From NCBI RefSeq assembly GCF_014534685.1, contig NZ_JACVVX010000006.1:124001-188000 (forward strand): DNA of 64,000 bases. The letters are read 5' to 3'. Positions 1 to 8,671 of the stretch are shown here, piece after piece; the first letter of the stretch is position 1; every line of letters starts with the position of its first letter. Below the pieces are notes generated by a model. The model was not told where the DNA came from and did not search any database. It saw only the letters and a list, made by a program, of their open reading frames with translations. Origin of the DNA: Oryzicola mucosus (GTDB lineage Bacteria; Pseudomonadota; Alphaproteobacteria; Rhizobiales; Rhizobiaceae). A program made the translations under genes and the position numbers.

Positions 1-1069
1 GCAGCAGAGGGTTCATCCAGATCAACCGGCGGCAGGATTTGCGCAGCCGTTCCATTTCCTCGCCAAGGCCAGCTACATCGTCGCGTTCGAGCCCATCGGT
101 GATAAGCAGGACAATGGCGCCCTGCCCCAGAACACGGCGCGACCAAAGCCGGTTGAACTCGTGCAGCGTGTCGCCGATGCGCGTGCCGCCGGACCAGTCG
201 CGGACGGCTGCGGAGCACTCCGCCAGCGCCTCGTCGGGGTCCTTGCGGCGCATCTGGCGGGTCAGGTTTGTGAGTTGCGTGCCGAAGACGAAGGCGTGCA
301 CGCGCCGGCGCTTTTCCGTCATCGCATGCAGGAAATGCAGAAAGATGCGCGTGTACTGGCTCATCGAGCCGGAAATGTCGGCCAGCACCACCAGCGGCGG
401 ATGCACCTGTCGCGGCGAGCGGAATTTCGGCAGCACGAGGTCTCCGCCGGTGCGCGCAGCAGAGCGCATCATGGCGCGCGCATCGATTTTGGCGCCGCGC
501 GGATCGGGCCGGAAGCGGCGCGTCCGCACCAGATCGAACGGCAGGCGCAGGGCGGCGATCTCGCGCCGGGCGGCGGCCAGTTCGACGGCGTCCATCTGGG
601 CGAAGTCCTTGCCCCTCAGCACCTCGTTGCCGGACACGGTGAACCGGGCATCGACCTCGATCTCGGGGATTTCCTTTGGCGGCTGGTTCTTCCGAAGCCC
701 CTCGAACAGCGCCTGGCTGACCCGATTTTCCGCTGGGCGCGGCTTCTGCTTCTCGCGATGATCGGGAGCGATGGGTGAAAACATCGCCAGCATCTTCTCG
801 ACCAGTTCGCGCGACCGCCAGAACAGGCGGAATGCCTCGTCGAACACCGCATGATCCTCATGGCGATTGACCAGCACGGCGTGCAGCGTCCAGTAGAAAT
901 CCTCGCGGTCACCGATACCGGCGGCAAGGACCGCCTCGATGGCATCCTTGACCGATGCCGGACCGACCCGCATGCCCGCTTTGCGCAAGGTGCGCGCGAA
1001 ATAGACGATGTTCTCGGCGAGACGGCCTTCGATCCTGGCTGTTTCTGGCTGGGAAGGCGAAGCGGTCAT
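1..1069 (-). CDS. VWA domain-containing CoxE-like protein (partial, C-terminus outside window)
   Basis: The reading frame is open from the ATG at 1069 to the window edge, so the C-terminus is missing. A helical N-terminal half is followed by a von Willebrand A-type domain with the metal-site motif DISGS and, further on, a conserved GGTRIGDTL and LITDG segment. This is the CoxE-like arrangement, in which the VWA protein works with a MoxR AAA ATPase, thought to mature or insert cofactors into enzymes such as CO-dehydrogenase-like molybdoenzymes. Only two bases separate it from the stop of the MoxR gene at 1072, so the two are surely co-transcribed. The actual client enzyme is not in the window. 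Confidence 0.85.
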   Translation of the reverse strand, partial: MTASPSQPETARIEGRLAENIVYFARTLRKAGMRVGPASVKDAIEAVLAAGIGDREDFYWTLHAVLVNRHEDHAVFDEAFRLFWRSRELVEKMLAMFSPIAPDHREKQKPRPAENRVSQALFEGLRKNQPPKEIPEIEVDARFTVSGNEVLRGKDFAQMDAVELAAARREIAALRLPFDLVRTRRFRPDPRGAKIDARAMMRSAARTGGDLVLPKFRSPRQVHPPLVVLADISGSMSQYTRIFLHFLHAMTEKRRRVHAFVFGTQLTNLTRQMRRKDPDEALAECSAAVRDWSGGTRIGDTLHEFNRLWSRRVLGQGAIVLLITDGLERDDVAGLGEEMERLRKSCRRLIWMNPLL

Positions 1070-1071
1070 AT

Positions 1072-1995
1072 CTACTCCGCCGCCGACAGTTCCGCCTTCA
1101 CCTCGTTGAGGATGCGGCGGCCCTCGCCCTTGTCGATGCGAGCGATATCGTCCTGGTATTTCAGCAGCACGCCGATGGTGTCGGAGATCGTCTCGGGGTC
1201 GAGCGCGATCTTGTCGAGTTCGGTGAGCGCACCAGCCCAGTCAATGGTTTCAGCCACGCCGGGTACCTTGAAGAGATCGATCTGGCGCAGTTTCTGGACG
1301 AAGCGCACGACCTCCTCCGACAGCTTCGATGCCGCATCGGGCACCTTGCGGCGAACGATTTCCAGTTCGCGTTCGGCCGTGGGGTAGTCGACCCAGTGAT
1401 ACAGGCAGCGGCGCTTGAGTGCGTCGTGGATCTCGCGCGTTCGGTTGGTGGTGATGATGACGATAGGCGGCTCTTCCGCCTTGATGGTACCGAGTTCGGG
1501 CACCGTGACCTGATAGTCGGACAGGATTTCGAGCAGGAAGGCCTCGAAGGCCTCGTCGGTGCGATCCAATTCGTCGATGAGGAAGACGGGCGCTGCACCC
1601 GCCTTGCCCGTCAAGGCTTCGAGAACGGGGCGGCGGATAAGATATTTTTCGGAAAAGACGTTCTTTTCCATACCTTGGCGGTCGACCGCGCCCGATGCTT
1701 CCTCCATACGGATTTCGATCATCTGCGCCGCATAGTTCCATTCATAGACGGCGGAGGAGACGTCGAGGCCTTCATAGCACTGCAGGCGGATCAGGCGACG
1801 GCCGAGCGCGGACGCCAGAACCTTGGCGATCTCGGTCTTGCCGACACCAGCCTCGCCCTCAAGGAAGAGCGGGCGGTTCATGCGCAGGCTGAGGAATAGC
1901 ACCGTCGCCAGTGCCCGGTCGGCGACATAATCGGCGCCGGTCAGCACTGCCAGCGTCTCGTCGATGGATTGCGGTGCAGGAAGCGGCTCGGTCAT
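1072..1995 (-). CDS. MoxR-family AAA+ ATPase
   Basis: A 307-residue AAA+ ATPase with Walker A GEAGVGKT near residue 50, Walker B FLIDELD, and the sensor stretch IITTNRTRE. MoxR proteins are chaperone-like ATPases paired with VWA proteins, exactly as here with the CoxE-like gene that follows by two bases. I chose the ATG at 1995 because GGAGAA lies just upstream; the frame is open to 2049 but the extra 18 residues do not look like the family and would run into the flavin reductase gene. Cytosolic; the pair probably activates a metalloenzyme encoded elsewhere. Confidence 0.9.
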   Translation of the reverse strand: MTEPLPAPQSIDETLAVLTGADYVADRALATVLFLSLRMNRPLFLEGEAGVGKTEIAKVLASALGRRLIRLQCYEGLDVSSAVYEWNYAAQMIEIRMEEASGAVDRQGMEKNVFSEKYLIRRPVLEALTGKAGAAPVFLIDELDRTDEAFEAFLLEILSDYQVTVPELGTIKAEEPPIVIITTNRTREIHDALKRRCLYHWVDYPTAERELEIVRRKVPDAASKLSEEVVRFVQKLRQIDLFKVPGVAETIDWAGALTELDKIALDPETISDTIGVLLKYQDDIARIDKGEGRRILNEVKAELSAAE

Positions 1996-2023
1996 GTCTT
2001 CTCCATTGCCATCCCGGCATGGG

Positions 2024-2518
2024 TCACAGAATGTGGTAGCTGCGGTCATGGTAGAGCAGCGGGCGCAAGTTATCGCCGATGCGGAGGCCTGTCACCTTGC
2101 CAAAAAGCACACGATGGGTGCCGATATCCTTGCTGTCGAAAATTTCGCAGTCGAACACCGAGATTGCATCCGTCAACGCCGGCGCACCGGTGGCAATGAC
2201 ATCCCATTCGGCTTTCGCGAAACGTTCTTCCGGTGACAGCCTGGTCACGCCGGAAAAGGCGACAGCAAGAGGCTCATGCTTGGCTGCAAGCGTGTTGAGA
2301 GCGAAGGTACCATTCCTGATAAAGAGCTCGTTGGACGGGTTTTCCCGGTTGACGCAGACCAGAACCGTCGGTGGGGTGTCCGAAACCGAGCAGGCGGCTA
2401 TGACGGTCGTTCCGCGTTTGCCTGCAGCGCCGTCGGTGGTGATCACCTGCACAGCGCCTGCATATCGGCTCATCGCGTCGCGATAGGCCTGCGGCCCGAC
2501 TTCGTATTTCTTCAGCAC
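2024..2518 (-). CDS. Flavin reductase-like (FMN-binding split-barrel) protein
   Basis: About 164 residues of the flavin reductase-like domain: SRYAGAVQVITTDG, then RGTTVIAACSVSDTPPTVLVC and a late HRVLFGKV segment, which form the FMN/NAD(P)H-binding split barrel. Such proteins supply reduced flavin to two-component monooxygenases or reduce free flavins. I used the GTG at 2518 (VLKKYEVGP), because a promoter-like pair TTGCCA/GATACT (18-base spacer) sits inside the longer frame that opens with TTG at 2593. Lies 28 bases upstream of the MoxR gene on the same strand and could be its operon leader. No oxygenase partner is nearby. Confidence 0.8.
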   Translation of the reverse strand: MLKKYEVGPQAYRDAMSRYAGAVQVITTDGAAGKRGTTVIAACSVSDTPPTVLVCVNRENPSNELFIRNGTFALNTLAAKHEPLAVAFSGVTRLSPEERFAKAEWDVIATGAPALTDAISVFDCEIFDSKDIGTHRVLFGKVTGLRIGDNLRPLLYHDRSYHIL

Positions 2519-2668
2519 ATCGTCATTCCCGACCAGAGTATCGAACTCATATATGGCGCGTGGCAATCGGTCACAAGAAAAGCATGCAGCCAACGCCGTG
2601 AAATGGCATGTTGCACTTGTGCAACGCAGCCTTTAGGTGTGCGAAAAACACGGGGAGCTATCGAGCGC

Positions 2669-3733
2669 ATGCGACGGGCGGCCGCAACTATCGGCCTTTT
2701 GGCGGGATTGTGCCTCGGCACGACGGCGGGCAGCGCATTGGCGCAGACCGTGGGTATCGTTGCACCTCTCAGCGGGCCGATGCAGATTCTCGGTCGCCAG
2801 GTCGAGACCGGTGGGCGTCTAGCCGCCAGCGCCCTCAAGCTGAATGTCGTCGTAGCCGACGACGCATGCACAGAGGAAGGAGGCAAGGCGGCAGCCGAAG
2901 CATTGATCTCCGCCAAGGTGACGGCGGTTGTGGGCTTCCTCTGCAACGAGGCAGCCATAGCTGCCCTTCCCTTGCTCAAGGATGCCGGCATTCCGGCGAT
3001 CACGCTTGGCGTGCGCGCCAACGGTCTGACAGACACGCGCGAAAAGACGGACTGGCCGGTTTACCGGCTCGGACCGCGCGCCGACAGCGAGCGCGATGCC
3101 GTGGGCACGCTGATGACGCGGCTGTGGCGCGATGAGCTTTTCGCCATCGTCGACGACGGTACCATCTACGGTCGCGAACTCGCGGAAAGCTTTCGAGCCG
3201 CCGCCGAACAGGCCGGGTTGAAAGCCGTGATGGTCGACACCTTCCGGCCTGCCATGGAAAACCAGGTTGGGCTCGTCGGACGTCTGCGACGGTCCGGTGC
3301 TACCCATGTCTTTGTCGGCGGCGATGCTGACGACATCGCCATCATGGCGCGCGACGCCAAGGGCATGGGTGCTTCGATGACCTTTGCCGGCGGAGAAACG
3401 CTGCGCATGCCGACTGGCACCGCAGCGATTGCGCCTGGCACCATCATGATCGGCTTGCCCGATCTGGCGGAAGCGGCTCCGGCATCGGTGGCCAGGCGGT
3501 TCCGTACCGCGGACATCATCCCCGAAGGCTACATGCTGCCAGCCTATGCCGGTGTGGAAATCGTGGCTCAAGCAGGCAAATCCAGCGCCGATGCGCTGAA
3601 GACGCTGGGCACTGAAACATTCGAGACAGCAGTCGGACCGATTCGCTTCGACACCAAAGGCGACCTGGCGGACAACCCGTTCCGCACCTTTCGTTTCGAT
3701 GGCAGCACATTCATCCCCCTGGAGGACCAATGA
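2669..3733 (+). CDS. ABC transporter periplasmic substrate-binding protein, branched-chain amino acid type
   Basis: A 354-residue type I periplasmic binding protein. The first 25 residues (basic start, hydrophobic run, SALAQ) form a Sec signal peptide, followed by VGIVAPLSGPMQILGRQ, the N-terminal strand and first loop of the Leu/Ile/Val-binding (LivK) family. GGGGAG upstream of the ATG at 2669 acts as ribosome-binding site; a longer upstream frame is spurious. No permease or ATPase gene is next to it, so it is an orphan binding protein. Its stop overlaps the start of the P1 peptidase gene by four bases (ATGA), implying translational coupling. Ligand unknown. Confidence 0.88.
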   Translation: MRRAAATIGLLAGLCLGTTAGSALAQTVGIVAPLSGPMQILGRQVETGGRLAASALKLNVVVADDACTEEGGKAAAEALISAKVTAVVGFLCNEAAIAALPLLKDAGIPAITLGVRANGLTDTREKTDWPVYRLGPRADSERDAVGTLMTRLWRDELFAIVDDGTIYGRELAESFRAAAEQAGLKAVMVDTFRPAMENQVGLVGRLRRSGATHVFVGGDADDIAIMARDAKGMGASMTFAGGETLRMPTGTAAIAPGTIMIGLPDLAEAAPASVARRFRTADIIPEGYMLPAYAGVEIVAQAGKSSADALKTLGTETFETAVGPIRFDTKGDLADNPFRTFRFDGSTFIPLEDQ

Positions 3734-4743
3734 GCTTCAAGACCGGCCCTAAAAACCTGATCACCGACGTCGCGGGACTGAAGGTCGGCAACGCCTCGGA
3801 CGCCAGGCTCAAATCCGGCGTGACTGTCCTTCTGTGCGATCCGGCGGCCACCGCTTCGGTGCAGGTTCTCGGCGGCGCGCCCGGTACGCGTGACACCGAA
3901 CTTCTTGAACCGCACAACACGGTGGAAGCTGTCCATGCGCTGGTGCTTTCCGGCGGCTCGGCCTTCGGCCTGGATTCCGCTTCGGGGGTGCAGGCTGCAT
4001 TGCGCGAGCGCGGCATCGGTTTCGATGTCGGTGGCCAGAAGGTGCCAATCGTTCCGTCCGCCATCCTGTTCGACCTGATCAATGGCGGCGACAAGAACTG
4101 GGACCGCTTCCCGCCTTATCGCGACCTTGGCTACCAAGCCGTGCAGAACGCTTCTGAGGATTTCGAGCTCGGAACCATCGGCGCGGGTTCAGGCGCGACG
4201 ACGGCTTTGCTCAAGGGCGGGCTCGGCTCGGCTTCCACCCGCTTGGATAACGGCGTCACGGTCGGCGCGCTGGTGGCCGCCAATCCGGTCGGCTCGGCGA
4301 CAGTGGGCAAGACAAAGCATTTCTGGGCGGCGCCGTTCGAGATCGGCGAGGAGTTCGGCGGTCTGGGCCTGCCCGCGCCGCTGCCGCACGATACAACAGC
4401 GCTTTACACCAAGCTGCGCGATCCGCTCGCCAACACCACCATCGCCATCATCGCCACCGACGCCGTCCTTAGCAAAGCAGGCGCCAAGCGGCTCGCCATT
4501 TCAGCGCATGACGGCTACGCCCGTGCGATATGGCCAGTGCACACGCCGATGGATGGCGACCTCATCTTCGGGGTTGCGACCGGCAGCAGCGGCATCGAGC
4601 TCGACCCGATCCAGCTGACCGAGGTTTATGCGGCGGCGGCGGCGACAATGGCGCGCGCTATTGCGCGCGGCGTCTATGCTGCGACCGCGGAGGCTGGAGA
4701 TGTGAACCGGACCTGGTCGAGCCTGGGACTGGCAGAGTCATGA
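3730..4743 (+). CDS. P1/S58-family N-terminal-nucleophile peptidase (DmpA-like)
   Basis: A 337-residue protein of the P1 (S58, DmpA/NylC) family: ITDVAGLKVGNA at the start, LSGGSAFGLD near residue 75, GTIGAGSGATT, and NTTIAIIATDA at about residues 233-243. In this family the precursor is cut autocatalytically and the freed Ser/Thr becomes the nucleophile; the NTT segment matches the region of that cut in NylC-like members, by my reading. Members are aminopeptidases or amidases on small peptides. Start ATG overlaps the stop of the upstream binding-protein gene, so the pair may import and hydrolyse an amide or peptide (inference). Confidence 0.85.
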   Translation: MSFKTGPKNLITDVAGLKVGNASDARLKSGVTVLLCDPAATASVQVLGGAPGTRDTELLEPHNTVEAVHALVLSGGSAFGLDSASGVQAALRERGIGFDVGGQKVPIVPSAILFDLINGGDKNWDRFPPYRDLGYQAVQNASEDFELGTIGAGSGATTALLKGGLGSASTRLDNGVTVGALVAANPVGSATVGKTKHFWAAPFEIGEEFGGLGLPAPLPHDTTALYTKLRDPLANTTIAIIATDAVLSKAGAKRLAISAHDGYARAIWPVHTPMDGDLIFGVATGSSGIELDPIQLTEVYAAAAATMARAIARGVYAATAEAGDVNRTWSSLGLAES

Positions 4744-4770
4744 ACTCGGTTGCGGAAAGACTCCGCGTAT

Positions 4771-4898
4771 ACCCCCTCACCCGGCCTCCGCTCCGCTCGG
4801 CCACCCTCTCCCCGCTGGGGAGAGGAAAATGATCATCGCAGCGCCAGTCCCTTCTCCCCGCGGGGAAAAGGTGGCCCGGAGGGCCGGATGAGGGGGCA
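4771..4898. repeat. Intergenic palindromic repeat (long imperfect inverted repeat)
   Basis: Two arms face each other: the left arm starts with CCCCCTCACCCGGCCTCCG and continues through CCCTCTCCCCGC; the right arm contains CCTTCTCCCCGCGGGG, GGTGGCCCGGAGGGCCGG and ATGAGGGGGCA, the reverse complement with several mismatches. This is typical of dispersed intergenic palindromes in rhizobial and Brucella-like genomes. It lies between the peptidase gene and the DUF2259 gene and ends just before the latter's ribosome-binding site, so its RNA hairpin may affect read-through. Confidence 0.7.
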
Positions 4899-4926
4899 TC
4901 TCATGCCAACTGAGAAGGAACGTTTT

Positions 4927-5661
4927 GTGAGCAGAAAAACCCTGGCCATCGCCTTCCTTTCTCTCGCTTACGCTGCGCCCGCGCAAGCTGGCGACACTGC
5001 TAACTTGTCCGTGCTCGGCTTCAGCAAAGACGGCAAGGTCTTCGCCTTCGAGGAATACGGCATACAGGACGGTTCGGGCTTTCCCTATTCGAACCGCTTC
5101 TATGTCGACATCGCCAAGGACGATTTCGTAGCCGGCACCCCGATCCGCGTGCTGTTCGAGGACGAGATCAAGCCGCTCTATGCTGTGCGCGCGCAGGTCG
5201 GCGAAAAGGGAAATGCCATTCTGAGCAACCAGGAACTGGCTGAAAATCCTGGCTTTCTCGCGGGTTTCAACGCGGTGACGGAGGTGAGTGCCGATCCCCA
5301 CCACATGGTCGTCAATCCGCGCCCAGTGTTCCCGCCAATCGACGCAAATATGGAAGTCCTCCTCGAGGAGTTTCCGCTCAAAGGCCCGAACTTCTGTGAC
5401 GGCGGCGTCGGCCCTACCAAGGGATATCGGCTGATCGGTATCCACACGAAAGACGGCGGCAAGACGGAAATGCTGCACGAGGATACATCCATTCCGCAAA
5501 GCCGGGGCTGCGCCACCGGCTATCGGATCGGAGGCGTACAAACCTTCTTCACACCAGACGACAAGATGGCTTATGCAGTGCTGATCACCGTTATCCGGCA
5601 GGGTTTTGAGGGTCCGGATCACCGCTGGATCGCCAATACGGGCTATTGGGCGGGGGAATAG
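4927..5661 (+). CDS. DUF2259-like predicted secreted protein
   Basis: A 244-residue exported protein. The GTG at 4927 has AAGGAA six bases upstream and opens a clean signal peptide (SRKTLAIAFLSLAYAAPAQAG); the ATG at 4903 is a weaker choice. After cleavage the sequence ANLSVLGFSKDGKVFAFEEYGIQDGSG matches what I recall of DUF2259 secreted proteins. Three cysteines lie in the C-terminal half (NFCDGG, RGCATG). Role unknown; periplasmic location is inferred. Preceded by the palindromic repeat and followed by purB with a short gap. Confidence 0.75.
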   Translation: MSRKTLAIAFLSLAYAAPAQAGDTANLSVLGFSKDGKVFAFEEYGIQDGSGFPYSNRFYVDIAKDDFVAGTPIRVLFEDEIKPLYAVRAQVGEKGNAILSNQELAENPGFLAGFNAVTEVSADPHHMVVNPRPVFPPIDANMEVLLEEFPLKGPNFCDGGVGPTKGYRLIGIHTKDGGKTEMLHEDTSIPQSRGCATGYRIGGVQTFFTPDDKMAYAVLITVIRQGFEGPDHRWIANTGYWAGE

Positions 5662-5746
5662 GCCGCTTCCGGCAATCCCGGCGTTGAGCATTGCCGCCGC
5701 CTCTGTTAGGGAGCGGCGACGCCAACGAAACGCTGGATACCCTGCC

Positions 5747-7054
5747 ATGATCCCTCGCTACTCACGGCCCGAGATGGTCGCCATCTGGTCGCCCGAGACC
5801 CGCTTCCGCATCTGGTTCGAGATCGAAGCCTATGCCTGCGACGCTCTGGCCGAGATCGGCGTGATCCCCAAGGAGGCGGCAAAGACCATCTGGGAGAAGG
5901 GCTCAGCGGCGACGTTCGACGTCGACAAGATCGACGAGATCGAGCGTGTCACCAAGCATGACGTCATCGCATTCCTGACGCATCTGGCCGAGTTTGTCGG
6001 CCCGGACTCGCGCTTTATCCACCAGGGCATGACGTCGTCCGACGTGCTCGACACCTGTTTCAGCGTGCAGTTGACTCGCGCCTCCGACCTGCTGCTGGCC
6101 GATCTCGACGCGCTGCTGGCAGCCCTCAAGCGCCGCGCTTTCGAGCATAAAGACACCGTCACCATCGGCCGCAGCCACGGCATCCATGCCGAGCCGACCA
6201 CCTTTGGCGTCAAGCTGGCGCAGGCTTATGCCGAATTCTCGCGCTGCCGCGAGCGCCTGGTGCATGCGCGCGAAGACATCGCCACCTGCGCGATCTCGGG
6301 CGCAGTCGGCACCTTCGCGAATATCGACCCGCGCGTCGAAGAACACGTCGCCGCCAAGCTCGGCCTGAAGCCGGAACCTGTGTCCACACAGGTCATCCCC
6401 CGCGACCGCCATGCGATGTTCTTTGCCACGCTGGGCGTCATCGCCTCGTCGGTCGAGCGGCTGTCGGTGGAAATCCGCCATCTGCAGCGCACCGAGGTGC
6501 TGGAGGCGGAAGAGTATTTCTCGCCGGGCCAGAAGGGCTCGTCGGCGATGCCGCACAAGCGCAACCCTGTGCTGACCGAAAACCTGACGGGTCTCGCCCG
6601 GATGGTACGCTCCTACGCGTTGCCGGCGATGGAGAATGTGGCGCTTTGGCACGAGCGCGATATCTCGCATTCTTCGGTCGAGCGCATGATAGGCCCGGAC
6701 GCCACCATCACGCTCGACTTTGCGTTGGCGCGCCTGACTGGCGTAATCGACAAGCTTTTGGTCTATCCCGAGAACATGGACAAGAACCTCAACAAGTTCC
6801 GCGGGCTGGTGCATTCGCAGCGCGTGCTGCTGGCCTTGACCCAGGCTGGCGTGAGCCGCGAGGATGCCTACCGGCTGGTGCAGCGCAACGCCATGCGCGT
6901 CTGGGAACAGGGCGCTGACTTCCTCGAAGAACTTCTTGGTGACAAGGAAGTGACCGATGCCCTGCCGGAAGCCGAAATCCGTGAGAAATTCGATCTCGGC
7001 TATCACACCAAGCATGTCGACACGATCTTCAAGCGGGTGTTCGGGGAGGCCTGA
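5747..7054 (+). CDS. purB: Adenylosuccinate lyase
   Basis: 435 residues, the normal length for the alphaproteobacterial enzyme. It cleaves SAICAR to AICAR and adenylosuccinate to AMP, both releasing fumarate. The fumarase/aspartase superfamily signature GSSAMPHKRNP is present, along with the earlier substrate-binding loops MTSSDVLDT and GRSHGIHAEP. The start MIPRYSRPEM at 5747 matches the family; upstream in-frame codons overlap the DUF2259 gene. A hairpin terminator follows directly. It lies about 3 kb before purC, with the other purine genes further on. Confidence 0.97.
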   Translation: MIPRYSRPEMVAIWSPETRFRIWFEIEAYACDALAEIGVIPKEAAKTIWEKGSAATFDVDKIDEIERVTKHDVIAFLTHLAEFVGPDSRFIHQGMTSSDVLDTCFSVQLTRASDLLLADLDALLAALKRRAFEHKDTVTIGRSHGIHAEPTTFGVKLAQAYAEFSRCRERLVHAREDIATCAISGAVGTFANIDPRVEEHVAAKLGLKPEPVSTQVIPRDRHAMFFATLGVIASSVERLSVEIRHLQRTEVLEAEEYFSPGQKGSSAMPHKRNPVLTENLTGLARMVRSYALPAMENVALWHERDISHSSVERMIGPDATITLDFALARLTGVIDKLLVYPENMDKNLNKFRGLVHSQRVLLALTQAGVSREDAYRLVQRNAMRVWEQGADFLEELLGDKEVTDALPEAEIREKFDLGYHTKHVDTIFKRVFGEA

Positions 7055-7077
7055 ACGCGCCACGATTAGCTGACAAG

Positions 7078-7114
7078 ACGCCCTCGCCCGGGATTTCCGA
7101 GCGAGGGCGTTTTT
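7078..7114 (+). terminator. Rho-independent terminator of purB
   Basis: Perfect stem ACGCCCTCGC / GCGAGGGCGT with a 13-base loop, followed by a T run, 24 bases after the purB stop codon. It separates purB from the convergent VOC-family gene. Confidence 0.85.
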
Positions 7115-7124
7115 GCCAGAACAC

Positions 7125-7940
7125 TCAGCCCGGCAGGCCGGGCACTGTACGGATCACCGTGCCCCATGGATCTTCCTTGACGGTCTCGGCGGAGATTTCG
7201 GAAGACCGCATTTCCACCCAGCTCAAACCGGTGAGCCCTGATTTGCGGCGGCCAGCGCCGGCACTTTGCCAGGTGTTGGCGCCGATATGGTGGTGATAGC
7301 CGCCTGACGACAGGAAGACCGCCGCCGAGCCATAATGGGCTACGGCATCGAAGCCGAATTCGCGCTTCCAGAAATCTTCCGCATCAACGGGGTTGCCGAC
7401 GCGAAGATGGACATGACCGACAACGCCGTTTTCCGGGACGCCCTGCCAGCCGGCATCGCCCTCCGGCACGTCCGCGAGCACGGAAGCAATATCAAGCCGC
7501 TCTGTTGACATGCCCACCTCGCCGCCGCTCCAGGTCCATGTATCAGCGGGACGGTCTGCGTAGATTTCAATGCCGTTGCCCTCAGGATCGGTCAGATAAA
7601 GCGCTTCGGAAACGCGATGGTCCGACGCGCCGCCAATCTGGATCTTGTTGTCGATGGCGTGCTGTATCCATCGGCCGAGATCTGCGCGTGACGGCAACAG
7701 AAACGCGGTGTGGAACAAACCTGCGGCACGTGGATCGTCCGGCAGCGCGTTTTTGTCCGACTGGATATCGAGCAGCGCCCGATTCGGCGATCCCAATGTG
7801 ATGACTGAGCCATCGCGCGACAATTCCTGAAGGCCGACCACCGTGCGGTAGTAGGTGGCGAGGGCTTCCGCATCGCGTGCGGTCAGGCCGACACGCGACA
7901 CGCTCGTCGGCGTGGTGGCGGAAAAAGGAAGGGTGCTCAT
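7125..7940 (-). CDS. VOC-superfamily protein, catechol-2,3-dioxygenase-like (CatE/YfiE type)
   Basis: A 271-residue protein with two vicinal-oxygen-chelate domains: one from about residue 10 (SRVGLTARDAEALATYYRTVVGLQ) to YLTDPEGNGIEIYADRP, one from GHVHLRVGNPVDAEDFWKREFGF to the end. The order and metal-ligand candidates (the GHVH and YHHHIG histidines) resemble bacterial CatE/YfiE extradiol dioxygenase-like proteins. It may cleave catechols or act on quinone-type compounds, but substrate is not readable from sequence. Start at ATG 7940 with GGAG eight bases upstream. Divergent from the hydrolase gene at 8117. Confidence 0.85.
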   Translation of the reverse strand: MSTLPFSATTPTSVSRVGLTARDAEALATYYRTVVGLQELSRDGSVITLGSPNRALLDIQSDKNALPDDPRAAGLFHTAFLLPSRADLGRWIQHAIDNKIQIGGASDHRVSEALYLTDPEGNGIEIYADRPADTWTWSGGEVGMSTERLDIASVLADVPEGDAGWQGVPENGVVGHVHLRVGNPVDAEDFWKREFGFDAVAHYGSAAVFLSSGGYHHHIGANTWQSAGAGRRKSGLTGLSWVEMRSSEISAETVKEDPWGTVIRTVPGLPG

Positions 7941-8116
7941 GCTCGGCTCCGTGGCTCGATGATGCCTGCAAAGTTGCAGCATCCGTTGCCTCCTATGTCG
8001 ACAATTGCCATCGTTCACACAAGACAGCGCAAATCGAACACCGTGTTCATTTAATGGATACGACAGGGGTAAATTACCCGGTTGCACCAAGCGGGTGTCG
8101 TCGCTACATCCGCGTC

Positions 8117-8671
8117 ATGAAGGTCAAAGACGCAGATATCCTGATCATTCCCGGCTACACGAATTCCGGGCCGGACCACTGGCAGAGCCGGTGGGAACAA
8201 CGTTTGTCTACCGCGCGCCGCATCGAGCAGGAAGAGTGGGTTAAACCGGTGCGCGAAGACTGGACGGACACGGTCGTAGCGGCCGCAAACCAGGCTGAGC
8301 GCCCGCTGGTGTTGGTGGCGCATTCGCTCGGCGTACCGACCGCGATCCACGCACTACCCAGGATCAAGAGCCGTATCGCCGGCGCATTCTTCGTCGCCCC
8401 GCCCGACGTGGCAAATCCGGACATCCGGCCAAAGCATCTGATGACCTTCGGGCCTTATCCGCGCGACCCGCTGCCTTTTCCGTCGGTGCTCATTGCCAGC
8501 CGAAACGATCCCTATTGCGACTACGACGTGGCCGAAGATATTGCGGCGGCCTGGGGCTCACTGTTCATCGATGCGGGCGAGGCTGGGCATCTCAACAGCG
8601 ATTCAGGCCACGGCCCATGGCCGGAAGGCTCGATGGTCTTCGCGCAGTTCCTGTCTCGGCTGGAAGGCTAG
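8117..8671 (+). CDS. RBBP9/YdeN-family serine hydrolase
   Basis: A 184-residue alpha/beta hydrolase of the small RBBP9/YdeN type. ILIIPGYTNSGPDHWQSRWE is the family N-terminus, VAHSLGV contains the nucleophile serine, SRNDPYC the acid and GHLNSDSGHG the histidine, so the triad looks complete. Cytosolic; substrate unknown. Start at ATG 8117 (MKVKDADILIIPG) with upstream in-frame codons rejected as they lie in the divergent promoter region. The TAG stop codon is the first part of the terminal inverted repeat of the element at 8668, so the 3' end of the gene may have been reshaped by insertion. Confidence 0.85.
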   Translation: MKVKDADILIIPGYTNSGPDHWQSRWEQRLSTARRIEQEEWVKPVREDWTDTVVAAANQAERPLVLVAHSLGVPTAIHALPRIKSRIAGAFFVAPPDVANPDIRPKHLMTFGPYPRDPLPFPSVLIASRNDPYCDYDVAEDIAAAWGSLFIDAGEAGHLNSDSGHGPWPEGSMVFAQFLSRLEG

